Shown: positions 26,597 through 35,083 of the stretch, one piece after another
Layout of the letters: each line of letters opens with the position of its first letter
Numbering within the stretch: position 1 is the stretch's first letter
Assembly (NCBI RefSeq): GCF_004801855.1
Contig: NZ_SSTC01000028.1
Coordinates: forward strand, 1 to 50,244
Reading direction: 5' to 3'
DNA length: 50,244 nt
Source of the DNA: Pseudomonas sp. A-1
GTDB lineage: Bacteria > Pseudomonadota > Gammaproteobacteria > Pseudomonadales > Pseudomonadaceae
The notes under the pieces: generated by a model
Database searches by the model: none
The model's input: only the letters and a program-made list of their open reading frames with translations
What the model was told of the DNA's origin: nothing
Translations under genes and position numbers: made by a program

Positions 26597-28288
26597 CTAC
26601 TGATCAGCGTCCGTAGATGACCTGAGCGTCCATCGCCCCTTGTGCAAACCACCTGATTTCACGATGGTTTGATCACGTTTCGACATGGCATGCAGCAGAT
26701 TCCGGAATTTGTTCATCTTCTGCTTTTCGTCTAAAGCATCCGAGAGCTTGTCTAAGACCAGGCTCAGCAGCTCCTCCCGTGAAGCAGAGCCGTACTTGGC
26801 CAGAAAGCCGAGGATCAGATCCTTGTAGTAGGCATCGTCGAAAGCTCGGTTACGGATGTAATCATCCTTTTTGCCGATGCTCTTGGCGACCTGCGCAGCT
26901 GGATAGTAGTTGGGCTTGCGCCCCTCGATCAGCCCCTGCTTGCGCAGCAAGGCAGCAGCGTCATCCGTGATGGGCAGCTTCTTCTGCACCCGATCCAGCA
27001 GCATCACGATGTTCAGCGGCAGATCCTGCCGCTCCAGCAACAGGCGAGAGTAATTCTCGTCAATCACATGGCCATAGATCTCCAGCACCACCCGGTCTGC
27101 TCCCGACTTGCTGTAATCGGGCAGCGGGAAGTAGCGCTTGCGCTGCGACAGGGTCATGGTGCTGATACCGAAGCCCATGGTATCGATCATGTTCAGGCTG
27201 ACCATCGCCTGCGTCAGCCAGGTATTGCGGTAGCGGCTCGGGGTCTGCTCGCCACTGAAGTAATCTTCCGGCCTGCCCTCGAAAAAGCCACCGGCATTCT
27301 CGAACACCAGGCGATCCACCCGCTCGGTCACCAGGATGCGCGAGCGCAGCTGATAGTCCTGGTGCGCGATGCAGTTGTGCAGTGCCTCCAGAATCACTCG
27401 CGTGTCGTACTTGCTCACCTCGGTGGCCAGCAACTGGTTCTGCGGAAAGATCTTGTAGCCGATGTTGCGGATACGGTGCAGCACCTGCGTCGTCGTCAGC
27501 AGGAAGGGCAAACCGAAGTGCTCATAGGCCTGCTCCTCGCCAACCAGCTTCCAGGTGATCTGGGCCAGGCAAGGCAGAAAATGGCTGGATTCCGCCCTGC
27601 CAAGCAGCAGCAACGCAGTGTGAGTGATCTTGCCCTGGATGGTGATCTTGGCCTTGTCGAGAAAGGTCGGCAGATCCCAGCTGGCGATATCGGCAGCAAA
27701 GGACGCATTGCGGTGCTTCTCGGCGAACTTCTCGCGAGCCACTGCCAGCGCAGCCGGATCAAGGTCTGCAAGACTGGCGGCCTCGACGATCTGTGCCGAC
27801 CAATCCGTACTATCCACAGGTTCGTTCAGGATGGATTGCAGACGCTCCGGGCGCATCTCGGTCAGTGCATCATCCAGCCGCTGCCAGGCCTTGTCGTGGG
27901 CATATACCGGCAATCGCGGCCGATGACGGGGGATATGGAACACCCAGACAGTGCGTCGGGTATCGTCGGTGACGAAAGACTCGACCCGGAAACCCTCGGA
28001 GTCCAGATTGCTGCACCGCCCCAGCAGCCGCTGCCGGACGTTCTCCGGGGTGTAATCATGGAAGTTCTGGATGCCAATGATCTGCAGCGAGGCATCTTGC
28101 ACCCCGATCACCAGATGCCCGCCCTCCATGTTGGCAATGGCTGAGATGTAGCTCGCGATATCCTCGCCCTTGCGCCCGGACACCGCATGGGTAAGGTTCT
28201 TGAATTCCTTCCACTCGCAAGCAGCATTTTCCTGAGGGTAATGCTTGCGCAAGTAGCATTGCAGGTCGGCCTCATCCACAGGTTTCAT
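26597..28288 (-). CDS. AlbA_2/Schlafen-type putative DNA-binding protein with ATPase-like C-terminus
   Basis: This 563-residue protein begins with an AlbA_2 (Schlafen AlbA-like) domain: EWKEFKNLTHAVSGRKGEDIASYISAIANMEGGHLVIGV is the diagnostic stretch (about 25-63). The middle includes an EALHNCIAHQDYQLRSRILVTERVDRLVFENAGGF segment typical of the GHKL-like ATPase module (HATPase_c_4) that follows AlbA_2 in these regulators. The C-terminus (about 470-563) looks like winged-helix segments. Members are often annotated as transcriptional regulators or helicase-related and occur inside type I restriction operons. It may regulate the operon or contribute to defence; neither is shown. Confidence 0.82.
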   Translation of the reverse strand: MKPVDEADLQCYLRKHYPQENAACEWKEFKNLTHAVSGRKGEDIASYISAIANMEGGHLVIGVQDASLQIIGIQNFHDYTPENVRQRLLGRCSNLDSEGFRVESFVTDDTRRTVWVFHIPRHRPRLPVYAHDKAWQRLDDALTEMRPERLQSILNEPVDSTDWSAQIVEAASLADLDPAALAVAREKFAEKHRNASFAADIASWDLPTFLDKAKITIQGKITHTALLLLGRAESSHFLPCLAQITWKLVGEEQAYEHFGLPFLLTTTQVLHRIRNIGYKIFPQNQLLATEVSKYDTRVILEALHNCIAHQDYQLRSRILVTERVDRLVFENAGGFFEGRPEDYFSGEQTPSRYRNTWLTQAMVSLNMIDTMGFGISTMTLSQRKRYFPLPDYSKSGADRVVLEIYGHVIDENYSRLLLERQDLPLNIVMLLDRVQKKLPITDDAAALLRKQGLIEGRKPNYYPAAQVAKSIGKKDDYIRNRAFDDAYYKDLILGFLAKYGSASREELLSLVLDKLSDALDEKQKMNKFRNLLHAMSKRDQTIVKSGGLHKGRWTLRSSTDADQ

Positions 28289-28352
28289 TACCCTCCGGTT
28301 GCATAGAGATATTCCGTCAAATACCCGTCAAATAAATACAGCCGCTGCAGCC

Positions 28353-29408
28353 TCAGTCGGTCTTTCCGAGTGTTGCCTGCTCGGCCAGCAAGGCCCGCTC
28401 GCGGTCCAGTTCGGCACGCAGCTCCTCCTCACTGGGCAGCACCAGCTTGTACTTGCTGGCAAACAGCTGCTCGCTGCCGTGCAGTACCGAGTAACGCACC
28501 ACCGAAGCGTCCTTCTGCGCGCAGAGGATGATGCCCACCGTCGGGTTGTCGTCCGGCCCGCGCTTGAGGTCGTCGTACATGCGCACGTACATGTCCATCT
28601 GGCCGATGTCCTGGTGGGTCAGCTCGCCGCGCTTGAGGTCGAAGATCACGAAGCACTTGAGCAGGTAGTTGTAGAACACCAGGTCGACGTAGAAGTCCTT
28701 GCTCTCGGTGCTGATGCGCTGCTGGCGGGCGACGAAGGCGAAGCCCTTGCCCAGCTCCAGCAGGAAGCCCTGCAACTGGTCGATCAGCGCCTGCTCCAGG
28801 TCGCTCTCCAGAAAGGCGCCGGCATTGGGCAGGCCGAGGAACTCCAGCAGCACCGGGTCGCGTACGAACTCGCGGGGGCTTTTGCCCAACAGCTGCAGGT
28901 TGCTGGCGGCCTCCTGCTCGACGGCAGTCCGGTCCTGGCTGGCCAGCAGGCGTTCGTAGTACAGCGTGCCGATCTGTCGATCCAGGGCACGGGTGGTCCA
29001 GCCCTGCTCGGCGGTCTCGTTCATGTACCACTGGCGGGCGCTGTCGCTGTCGACCTTGAGCAAGGTGCGGTAGTGGGTCCAGCTCAATTCGGTACGCACT
29101 GCGTTCCAAATTGGAAAGGCCTGATAGAAGGCCCGCATATGCCGCAAATTGCGCTCATCGAAGCCCTTGCCGAACTCCGCGCCCAGCACACGGGCCAGGG
29201 TCGACAACAGCTTCTTGCCATACTCGGCACGCGCCTCACCGCCCTGCTCGAATTCGACGATATGCCGGCCGATCTCCCAGCAGGTCTGCACCTGGATGGT
29301 ATCCACGGCACGCAGCGCCCGCTGGCGGGCCTGGCGGATCAGCTCGCCGAGACTGCCCAGCAGTGGCTGCAGCTGAAGATCGAGGTCGGTCGGTTTTGGC
29401 TTGCTCAT
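28353..29408 (-). CDS. PD-(D/E)XK nuclease family protein, DUF1016/YhcG type
   Basis: This 351-residue protein has the DUF1016 N-terminal helical domain (EIGRHIVEFEQGGEARAEYGKKLLSTLA, FGKGFDERNLRHMRAFYQAFP, LSWTHYRTLLKV) and a C-terminal PD-(D/E)XK domain with FYVDLVFYN...CFVIFDLKRGELTHQDIGQMDMYV. The D...DLK arrangement matches the nuclease pattern of the YhcG group. These genes are frequent passengers in type I restriction loci and are thought to be accessory nucleases. The start at 29408 (ATG, MSKPKPTDL) is 135 bases downstream of the Nudix gene stop; that gap contains a short hsdR-like fragment. Confidence 0.9.
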   Translation of the reverse strand: MSKPKPTDLDLQLQPLLGSLGELIRQARQRALRAVDTIQVQTCWEIGRHIVEFEQGGEARAEYGKKLLSTLARVLGAEFGKGFDERNLRHMRAFYQAFPIWNAVRTELSWTHYRTLLKVDSDSARQWYMNETAEQGWTTRALDRQIGTLYYERLLASQDRTAVEQEAASNLQLLGKSPREFVRDPVLLEFLGLPNAGAFLESDLEQALIDQLQGFLLELGKGFAFVARQQRISTESKDFYVDLVFYNYLLKCFVIFDLKRGELTHQDIGQMDMYVRMYDDLKRGPDDNPTVGIILCAQKDASVVRYSVLHGSEQLFASKYKLVLPSEEELRAELDRERALLAEQATLGKTD

Positions 29409-29428
29409 TCAACTTCCCTCAGGTTGAT

Positions 29429-29455
29429 TTCGCATTCGTGGCGGATGAGTCTCAC
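29429..29455 (-). repeat. Short copy of the hsdR 5' end
   Basis: This stretch matches the first 27 bases of hsdR (26501-26527) at 23 of 27 positions and in the same orientation. It encodes VRLIRHECE compared with MSHIHHECE. It lies in the gap before the DUF1016 gene and looks like a scar from rearrangement of the operon. Confidence 0.5.
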
Positions 29456-29543
29456 CCCGCTCACTCGCAATCGAATAGCCGTCAAAGCGGCCATATGTCC
29501 GGATGGACTGGGGCGACTGGCCCCGGGCGTATCTTCGGGCCAG

Positions 29544-30335
29544 TCATGCATGAGCGTTGAACTCTGCCAGATCCCGCACCATCTGCTCGATCCGCTGTGC
29601 ATCTTCGCGATCATCCGTGCTGCCGTACTGCTCGGGATCGCGGTTCACCTCGGCATGGGTGGCTCGCAGGCCGCCGTCGTGTTCGACGAAGTGAATCCGG
29701 TCGATGCAGAAGCCGGTCCAGCTGCGATGCTGGTACAGGGTGTTCCCCTCGAAGTAGCAGAACCACTTTTCTTCCATCTCGGTCGGCACATAGCCCCGTC
29801 GTGCGGCGACTGCAGCACGGGCATCCAGGGTGAAATCCAGCGGCAGACGCACATGGCGCTCCGGCAGCGGCTCGGTACGCCAGTCGTTGCGGATGGCCGG
29901 CAGGCGTGCCCAGTGCTCGCTGAACCAGCGCTCCGCTGCCGCGAGAATCGCCAGATCGCGCTCGCGGCCGATGTTGTTGGTGGTCTGCCCGATCAGCTCC
30001 CGCGCCTCGTCCAGTCCAACCCAGCGCGTGCTGGCAGTTTCCCAGTCCGTGGCCCCCTGCGGCCAGCCGGGCGAGAGGATGAAATATGCATTGCTTGAAG
30101 TGCCGCCCTTGAACACTCCCGGCAGCACATCGACGATGCTGGCCGGGTAGCCGGTCTCCTCGCGCACCTCACGCAGGGCGGTCTTCTCCGGGGTATCTCC
30201 CGGCGCGGGTCGCCCCTTGGCGAAGGTCCACACATAGCCATCGAAATGATTGGCCGGCTCACGCAGCAGGATGTTGCCGCCACGGCTGAGCAGAATGCCT
30301 CCATAGGCAGAGGCCTTGGCGATACTCCAGTTCAT
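29544..30335 (-). CDS. Nudix hydrolase with C-terminal extension
   Basis: The N-terminal domain (about 1-150) is a Nudix hydrolase with box G41-x5-D47-x7-REVREETGY (55-63). D47 stands where the first glutamate of the consensus is usual, while the metal-binding REXXEE core is intact. Residues about 155-263 form a second part with HVRLPLDFTLDARAAVAARRGYVPTEMEEKWFCYFEGNTLYQHRSWTGFCIDRIHF, which I cannot name with confidence. The substrate is unknown; nucleotide or ADP-ribose pyrophosphate bonds are typical of the family. The start lies 13 bases after the hsdS stop, so it is co-transcribed with the restriction genes. Confidence 0.82.
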   Translation of the reverse strand: MNWSIAKASAYGGILLSRGGNILLREPANHFDGYVWTFAKGRPAPGDTPEKTALREVREETGYPASIVDVLPGVFKGGTSSNAYFILSPGWPQGATDWETASTRWVGLDEARELIGQTTNNIGRERDLAILAAAERWFSEHWARLPAIRNDWRTEPLPERHVRLPLDFTLDARAAVAARRGYVPTEMEEKWFCYFEGNTLYQHRSWTGFCIDRIHFVEHDGGLRATHAEVNRDPEQYGSTDDREDAQRIEQMVRDLAEFNAHA

Positions 30336-30348
30336 GTCTGACTCCCTG

Positions 30349-31710
30349 TCAGTGATGCTCCCTGAGATCGATCTGGCCGGTGACGGCGGCGGTGATCAGG
30401 GCGGCGCGGCGCTCTTTCAGCAGCTCAATGCTGTGTTCGGTTTTGCTGAGCAGAGCATCCAGTCGCGCGGCGGCCATTGACGCTCGCTCAACGATGGCAG
30501 ACTGCTCATCGGTTGACGGAGGCAATGCGATAACTCGGCTTGCAGCCAGCCCGAGATTCAAGCGCTCACGGGTAGATCCGGTAGAGATAAAGCCACACTC
30601 AACTCTGGCCGTCGCAGATAGCTGCAGAGCAAGGAAAGCTGGAAGAGCCTTGCTTCTGTCTGTCCGGAAGCGGTAGCAGTCAGCTTTGACGATTGCATCC
30701 CCGAGCGAGCTGGGAGCGACGCAGGTTCGCCCCAATGGATTGTTCTCGTCCCCCAACCCGGCAATCAGCAGATCCCCCGGCTCAACGTCATGGCCGTGGC
30801 CGATTACTTCGGTGCGGTACTCGGGGGAAAGAAAGGCCTGGTCACCATCTTTGAACTCGCCGATACCGATGTTCTGCAGTCGAATGACCCGAACACCAGA
30901 GTCCGTATAGTTTTCGCTCTTGATTGCACTGCCGAAAGGCCCGTCACATCGGGCGACTGTGACCCGTGCCAGGCTCATCGTCTCCCAATGCTCCGGCACC
31001 TGCCCCAGCCATTCCACGCCAGAGTCCTTCATCCTCACGTTCGGATTAAGGCCCTTGGTGACGGCATGGGTGATCAGCGCCTGGCGCTTTTCGCGCAGCA
31101 GCTCGGTAAAGCGGGTCTTCTTTGCCACCAGTGCGTCGAGGCGGGCGGTTTCGCGGTCGAGGTGGGTGGCGATCGCTTGCTGCTCACTCAGCGGCGGAAA
31201 TGCAAAACGATACTGGCGGAATTTCTCAGCAGGCAGGTGGGCAATGGTTGCCTTTGAGTCAGACTCCTCGAAAACCCCTCGGCACTTTGCGGTCAAAAGC
31301 GCAAAGAAGAAAAACTCTGCCGTATCCGCACCTGATGAACGGTGGCGTAGTCGGTGTAAGGCTTTCTGATAGCCGAAAGCTGCACTCTCACCACGCCAGA
31401 TAGCAGCACGGCCGACGTCCCCTCCCTCACAAACCAGAAGATCCCCATCCCGGATGGTGTACCGCTCAAGCTCCTCGGGATGGATATCCATTTCGGGAAG
31501 ATCCTGAGTGTTGATGCTGCCCCATTGCACATCCTGATTACGCAGATAAGGAACCAGGCTGGTCTTGGTGAGCTTTTTCTCATCAAGCATCTTCCCCAGC
31601 TCAATCGAGTAGCGAAAGCTCAGCTTGCATACAGCCCAATGCTCCGGCACCTCCCCCAGCCACTCCACGCCGGAGTCCTTGTAGGCCGGATACGGCTTGT
31701 AGTGGCTCAT
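30349..31710 (-). CDS. hsdS: Type I restriction enzyme specificity subunit
   Basis: HsdS recognises the split target sequence and directs HsdM and HsdR. The 453-residue protein has the tandem architecture: the first target recognition domain starts with KDSGVEWLGEVPEHW (about 11-25), a conserved spacer (LDALVAKKTRFTELLREKRQALITHAV) follows near 195-220, a second recognition domain repeats KDSGVEWLGQVPEHW near 230, and a second spacer (LDALLSKTEHSIELLKERRAALITAAVTGQIDL) ends the protein. The two N-terminal boxes differ at only one of 15 residues. The start overlaps the hsdM stop in ATGA. Confidence 0.95.
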   Translation of the reverse strand: MSHYKPYPAYKDSGVEWLGEVPEHWAVCKLSFRYSIELGKMLDEKKLTKTSLVPYLRNQDVQWGSINTQDLPEMDIHPEELERYTIRDGDLLVCEGGDVGRAAIWRGESAAFGYQKALHRLRHRSSGADTAEFFFFALLTAKCRGVFEESDSKATIAHLPAEKFRQYRFAFPPLSEQQAIATHLDRETARLDALVAKKTRFTELLREKRQALITHAVTKGLNPNVRMKDSGVEWLGQVPEHWETMSLARVTVARCDGPFGSAIKSENYTDSGVRVIRLQNIGIGEFKDGDQAFLSPEYRTEVIGHGHDVEPGDLLIAGLGDENNPLGRTCVAPSSLGDAIVKADCYRFRTDRSKALPAFLALQLSATARVECGFISTGSTRERLNLGLAASRVIALPPSTDEQSAIVERASMAAARLDALLSKTEHSIELLKERRAALITAAVTGQIDLREHH

Positions 31711-33626
31711 GCCGTCACCTCGCCCAGCAGCGCGGCAATCTCGGCCTCTACGGCCTTCAGATCGGCATCGATCTCGGCCAGCGGGCGCGGCGGCTGGTAG
31801 ACGTAGAAGTAGCGGTTGAAGTTGATTTCGTAGCCGACGATGCCGACCTGGCCGTCCTTCGCATCGGTCTTACCGGTATCGATCCAGGCATCCGGCACAT
31901 GGGGCAGCACTTCGCGGGCGAAGTAGTCGTCGATGGGCTGGCCGAGCGACACGTTCTCGAACTCTCGCAGCTCGCTGTCGGCCTGTACCTTGCCCTTGTC
32001 GTCCAGCAGCGGCTGGGCCTCGGCGTCGCGTTCGCCGAAGCAGGCCAGCACGGCCTTCTGTGCGCCCTTGGAGAGCTTTCTGATGCCGGCAGCCTGGAGG
32101 AACGCCGGCAGGTTGTCGAAGCTGCCTTCCACCGTGGCGAAGGCCTCCGCCTGGTCGGCGCCCTTGGTGTTCCGATAGGCGGTGAGCTTGTCCGCGTTGA
32201 CCGAAAAGCGCAGACGCAGCGGTCGCTCGACTGTGATGCGCCGGTAGCCGAAGTCGGTGGTGGCGAAGACCTTGCTGTGCGGGCCTTCCTCGAACGCCTC
32301 GTGCTGCCTGGCGATCACCTCGATCTGCTCGTCGGTGAGGTATTTGCGCTTGCTGCCCAGGCTCTTGCGCATCGGCGAGTGCATGGCCGTGGCGTCGATC
32401 AGCTGGACCTTGCCCTTGCGCAGCTCGTCCTTGTGGTTGGAGAGAATCCACACGTAGGTGCCAATGCCGGTGTTGTAGAACAGGTCGGTGGGCAGGGCGA
32501 TGATCGCTTCCAGCCAGTCGTTTTCCAGAATCCAGCGGCGGATCTCCGACTCACCCGAGCCGGCCCCGCCGTTGAACAGCGGCGAGCCGGACAGCACGAT
32601 GCCGATGCGCGTGCCGCCCTGCTCCGCCGGCTTGCGCTTGGACAGCAGGTGCATGAGGAACAGCAGCGAGCCGTCACCCACACGCGGCAGGCCAGGACCG
32701 AAGCGCCCCGAGGAACCGAGTTGGCTGTGCTCGGCCTGCACGGCCTTCTGCACGTTTTCCCACTTCACCCCGAACGGCGGATTGGCCAGGCAGTAGTCGA
32801 ACTGCTCATGGGGCAACAGATCATGGGACAGTGTGTTGCCAAGCTTGATGTTCTTGGTCTCGAAGCCCTTGATCAGCTTGTCGGCGACCGAGATGGCGTA
32901 GGTCTCGGGGTTCAGTTCCTGGGCGTAGGGCACCAGGCGCGCATTGGGGTTCCACTCGTAGACCTGCTCGATAGCCGAAGACAAGAAGCCGCCCGTCCCC
33001 GCCGCACAGTCGTAGACGGTACGCACCACACCATCGCCATTCAGCGCCCGATGGTCAGGGGCGAACACCAGGGTGGTAGCCAGTCGCACCACGTCACGCG
33101 GGGTGAAGTACTGTCCGGCATCGTCGTTGGACGATTCGGCGAACTTGCGAATCAGGTGCTCGAAGACCAGGCCCATCTCGTGGTTGGAGATCTGGTCCGG
33201 ATGCAGGTCCACCTTGGCGAACTTCTGGGTCACCAGGTAGAGCAGGTTGGCCCTTTCCAGCTTCTCCAGCCACTTGTCGAAGGCGAAGTGCTCGAACACC
33301 TGACGGGCGTTGGCAGAAAACTTGGCGATGTAGTCCTCCAGGTTGGCACGGGTGCTGGTCGAGCCCACGCTGGCCAGGGAGAACTGCGAGACGTTGTAGA
33401 AGGTGGCCCCCGCCGTACCGGGCAGCAGCAGGTCGAGATCCACACCGCTGGCCTTGAGCGCTTCGTACTGGGTACGCACGGCATCGCGAGTCGGCTCCAG
33501 CACGCACTCCAGACGGCGCAGCACGGTGAACGGCAGGATGATGCGGCCGTACTCCGAGGGCTTGAATGCTCCCAGCAACAGGTCAGCGATATTCCAGATG
33601 AAGGGTGCAAGGTTTTGCTGGTTCAC
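31707..33626 (-). CDS. hsdM: Type I restriction enzyme M subunit (adenine methyltransferase)
   Basis: HsdM transfers methyl groups to N6 of adenine in the HsdS target. The 639-residue protein has the N-terminal helical HsdM domain (FIWNIADLLLGAFKPSEYGRIILPFTVLRRLE), SAM-binding motif I near 205-212 (DCAAGTGGFL) and the catalytic NPPFG near 280. The chosen GTG at 33626 starts directly before the conserved N-terminal domain and has GGGGA eight bases upstream; the extra open frame up to 33968 is low-complexity shadow. It is the first gene of the operon hsdM-hsdS-nudix-DUF1016-AlbA_2-hsdR. Confidence 0.95.
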   Translation of the reverse strand: MNQQNLAPFIWNIADLLLGAFKPSEYGRIILPFTVLRRLECVLEPTRDAVRTQYEALKASGVDLDLLLPGTAGATFYNVSQFSLASVGSTSTRANLEDYIAKFSANARQVFEHFAFDKWLEKLERANLLYLVTQKFAKVDLHPDQISNHEMGLVFEHLIRKFAESSNDDAGQYFTPRDVVRLATTLVFAPDHRALNGDGVVRTVYDCAAGTGGFLSSAIEQVYEWNPNARLVPYAQELNPETYAISVADKLIKGFETKNIKLGNTLSHDLLPHEQFDYCLANPPFGVKWENVQKAVQAEHSQLGSSGRFGPGLPRVGDGSLLFLMHLLSKRKPAEQGGTRIGIVLSGSPLFNGGAGSGESEIRRWILENDWLEAIIALPTDLFYNTGIGTYVWILSNHKDELRKGKVQLIDATAMHSPMRKSLGSKRKYLTDEQIEVIARQHEAFEEGPHSKVFATTDFGYRRITVERPLRLRFSVNADKLTAYRNTKGADQAEAFATVEGSFDNLPAFLQAAGIRKLSKGAQKAVLACFGERDAEAQPLLDDKGKVQADSELREFENVSLGQPIDDYFAREVLPHVPDAWIDTGKTDAKDGQVGIVGYEINFNRYFYVYQPPRPLAEIDADLKAVEAEIAALLGEVTA

Positions 33627-33672
33627 GCGGTATTCCCCAAGGTCTACAGATTGCCGACTAGAGCGCGGCAAT

Positions 33673-33741
33673 GGGCGAACCGCAGAGAGGCGTAGCCGGG
33701 ATGAGATCCCTGGGAGAGCACGATCATCCCTGCGGTTGCCC
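33673..33741. other. Bulged long inverted repeat upstream of hsdM
   Basis: GGGCGAACCGCAG (33673-33685) and GGGATGA (33698-33704) on the left pair with one continuous stretch, TCATCCC plus TGCGGTTGCCC (33724-33741), on the right. This gives an approximately 18-bp stem split by a 12-base bulge. It would lie in the 5' leader of hsdM or mark the end of the preceding transcript. Confidence 0.4.
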
Positions 33742-33873
33742 GAGTCAGGCAGGCCACCTCCGTGGGCGGCCAAGATTGGGGGGAAGGATGCCAGCATTTG
33801 ACGGGAGGGGCATCCATAAACCGAGGCAGCAGTATCGCTCCCACAGCATGTCAGCCCCGAGCCTCGCTCGCGT

Positions 33874-34530
33874 TCAGGTCCGGCTTGCTCCGAAGCTGTG
33901 CTGGCGGTCACCGTAGGCCTTGGTCGCCACCTTGCAGAGATAACTTGCTCTGTAGAAGAAATCAGCATGCCCCTCCTCGTCAGTACGGCTCAGACGGTAG
34001 GTGGGGTTTTCAGGAATGTGAACCAAGCCCACCACAGCCTCCATCGAAATTCTCAGGGCGCTGGCCCAAGCCTCTTCCAAGCGGTTGAATATGTTGCTCC
34101 GTGAGGAAGTGAAGCGACCCAGCGTATGGAAGGCGTCCCGGTTGAGCAGGATTACCAGATGATAGTGAGGCCTTCCCTCTGCCCCTAACTCCCTGCACCA
34201 GGCATAGCGAACCTCGCAGCCATGAGCGTATGGATTCCCCCGTCTAGCTTTCCGCCGATTATGTTTTATTTTCGCTTTGAAGGACTCAAGGAAGCGACTG
34301 ATGACTTCGTTGGTGAATGCATAACTTGGCAGCATCCCAGAGGCAGGAAGTCGTAGATCAACCCTGAAGGCGAATACTCTCGGGTACTGATCCAACGCGC
34401 TCCACATAGTGTTGTACAGACGTCGCAGGTACTCCCGAATGAAGGGGCCCTTATCTATCTGAACGGGAAGACCATTGAAAGCCTTATCGTTATATATATT
34501 CAGATTTTTATTATCAGAATGCCTAGGCAT
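33874..34530 (-). CDS. Inovirus Gp2/YfjJ-like (DUF3296) protein
   Basis: This 218-residue protein matches the family annotated as inovirus Gp2 or YagK/YfjJ C-terminal domain. Motifs are an N-terminal FIREYLRRLYNTMWSALDQYPRVFAFRVDLRLP, a basic KIKHNRRKARRG, and a histidine pair in EGRPHYHLVILLNRDAFHTLGRF resembling the metal-binding HUH of rolling-circle replication initiators. In inoviruses the related Gp2 nicks DNA. Here the gene stands beside alpA and an integrase, as in CP4-type elements, so a replication or packaging role in the island is possible but unproven. Confidence 0.8.
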   Translation of the reverse strand: MPRHSDNKNLNIYNDKAFNGLPVQIDKGPFIREYLRRLYNTMWSALDQYPRVFAFRVDLRLPASGMLPSYAFTNEVISRFLESFKAKIKHNRRKARRGNPYAHGCEVRYAWCRELGAEGRPHYHLVILLNRDAFHTLGRFTSSRSNIFNRLEEAWASALRISMEAVVGLVHIPENPTYRLSRTDEEGHADFFYRASYLCKVATKAYGDRQHSFGASRT

Positions 34531-34891
34531 GAAAACATCTCCTCGATGATTGGTTCATACCAAGCCTAAATAAGTTAATCTTTCACAAAAAATTCTAAGA
34601 CACGAAAGACACGATCATTCCAGCCACGCAAATAGCACGGACATCAATCAAAGACAGACAGTCAACTACAGGATCCCACTCAGCACATAACCTGAAATCT
34701 ATTAATCATAAATCTATTAAGCATAATACCAATACAGAAAGGAAACGCTGCCAAAACACATTGAGCACGCAGGGGAAAACGACAAAATCCAAGGCAAAAA
34801 CAACTCCGACAAAAATACCCGCTGCCGCCTGAAGGCGGCAGCGGGTATTGATCAATTCAATTCATATCCAAGGAATGACCATCATGCAGAA
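34531..34891. other. AT-rich intergenic stretch
   Basis: No gene is seen. Apart from the alpA terminator at 34814-34849 the stretch is AT-rich compared with the core flanks and contains simple A-rich sequence. It probably holds the promoter of the Gp2-like gene, but no clear -35/-10 pair was assigned. Confidence 0.4.
34806..34849 (-). terminator. Rho-independent terminator of alpA
   Basis: AATACCCGCTGCCGCC (34814-34829) and GGCGGCAGCGGGTATT (34834-34849) form a perfect 16-bp stem with a four-base loop. On the minus strand the stem runs straight into a TTTTT tract, as expected for the gene ending at 34892. Confidence 0.9.
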
Positions 34892-35083
34892 TTATATCAA
34901 CTGCAGGTCACGCTCTCTGATCCTTGCAGCAATCCAAGCTACAACCTCGCTTTCTACCCAAGCCACAGAGCGCCCCCCCAGAGATACTGGCATGGGGAAG
35001 CTACCTTGTTTGACGTACTTGTAGATAGTCGAGCGGGCCAGTCCAGTGGCAGCTTTCACATCGTTCAGGCGCATGAATTTCAT
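34892..35083 (-). CDS. AlpA-family regulator / excisionase-like protein
   Basis: This 63-residue protein has a MerR-like winged helix of the AlpA type: MRLNDVKAATGLARSTIYKYVKQGSFPMPVSLGGRSVAWVESEVVAWI. In CP4-57, AlpA activates the integrase and promotes excision, so this is the likely excision control factor here. The ATG at 35083 has GGAG seven bases upstream and a strong terminator follows the gene. Confidence 0.92.
   Translation of the reverse strand: MKFMRLNDVKAATGLARSTIYKYVKQGSFPMPVSLGGRSVAWVESEVVAWIAARIRERDLQLI

Noticed and set aside
31899-33695. Plus-strand open frame of 598 codons
   Set aside because: It is antisense to hsdM, whose motifs and start are clear.
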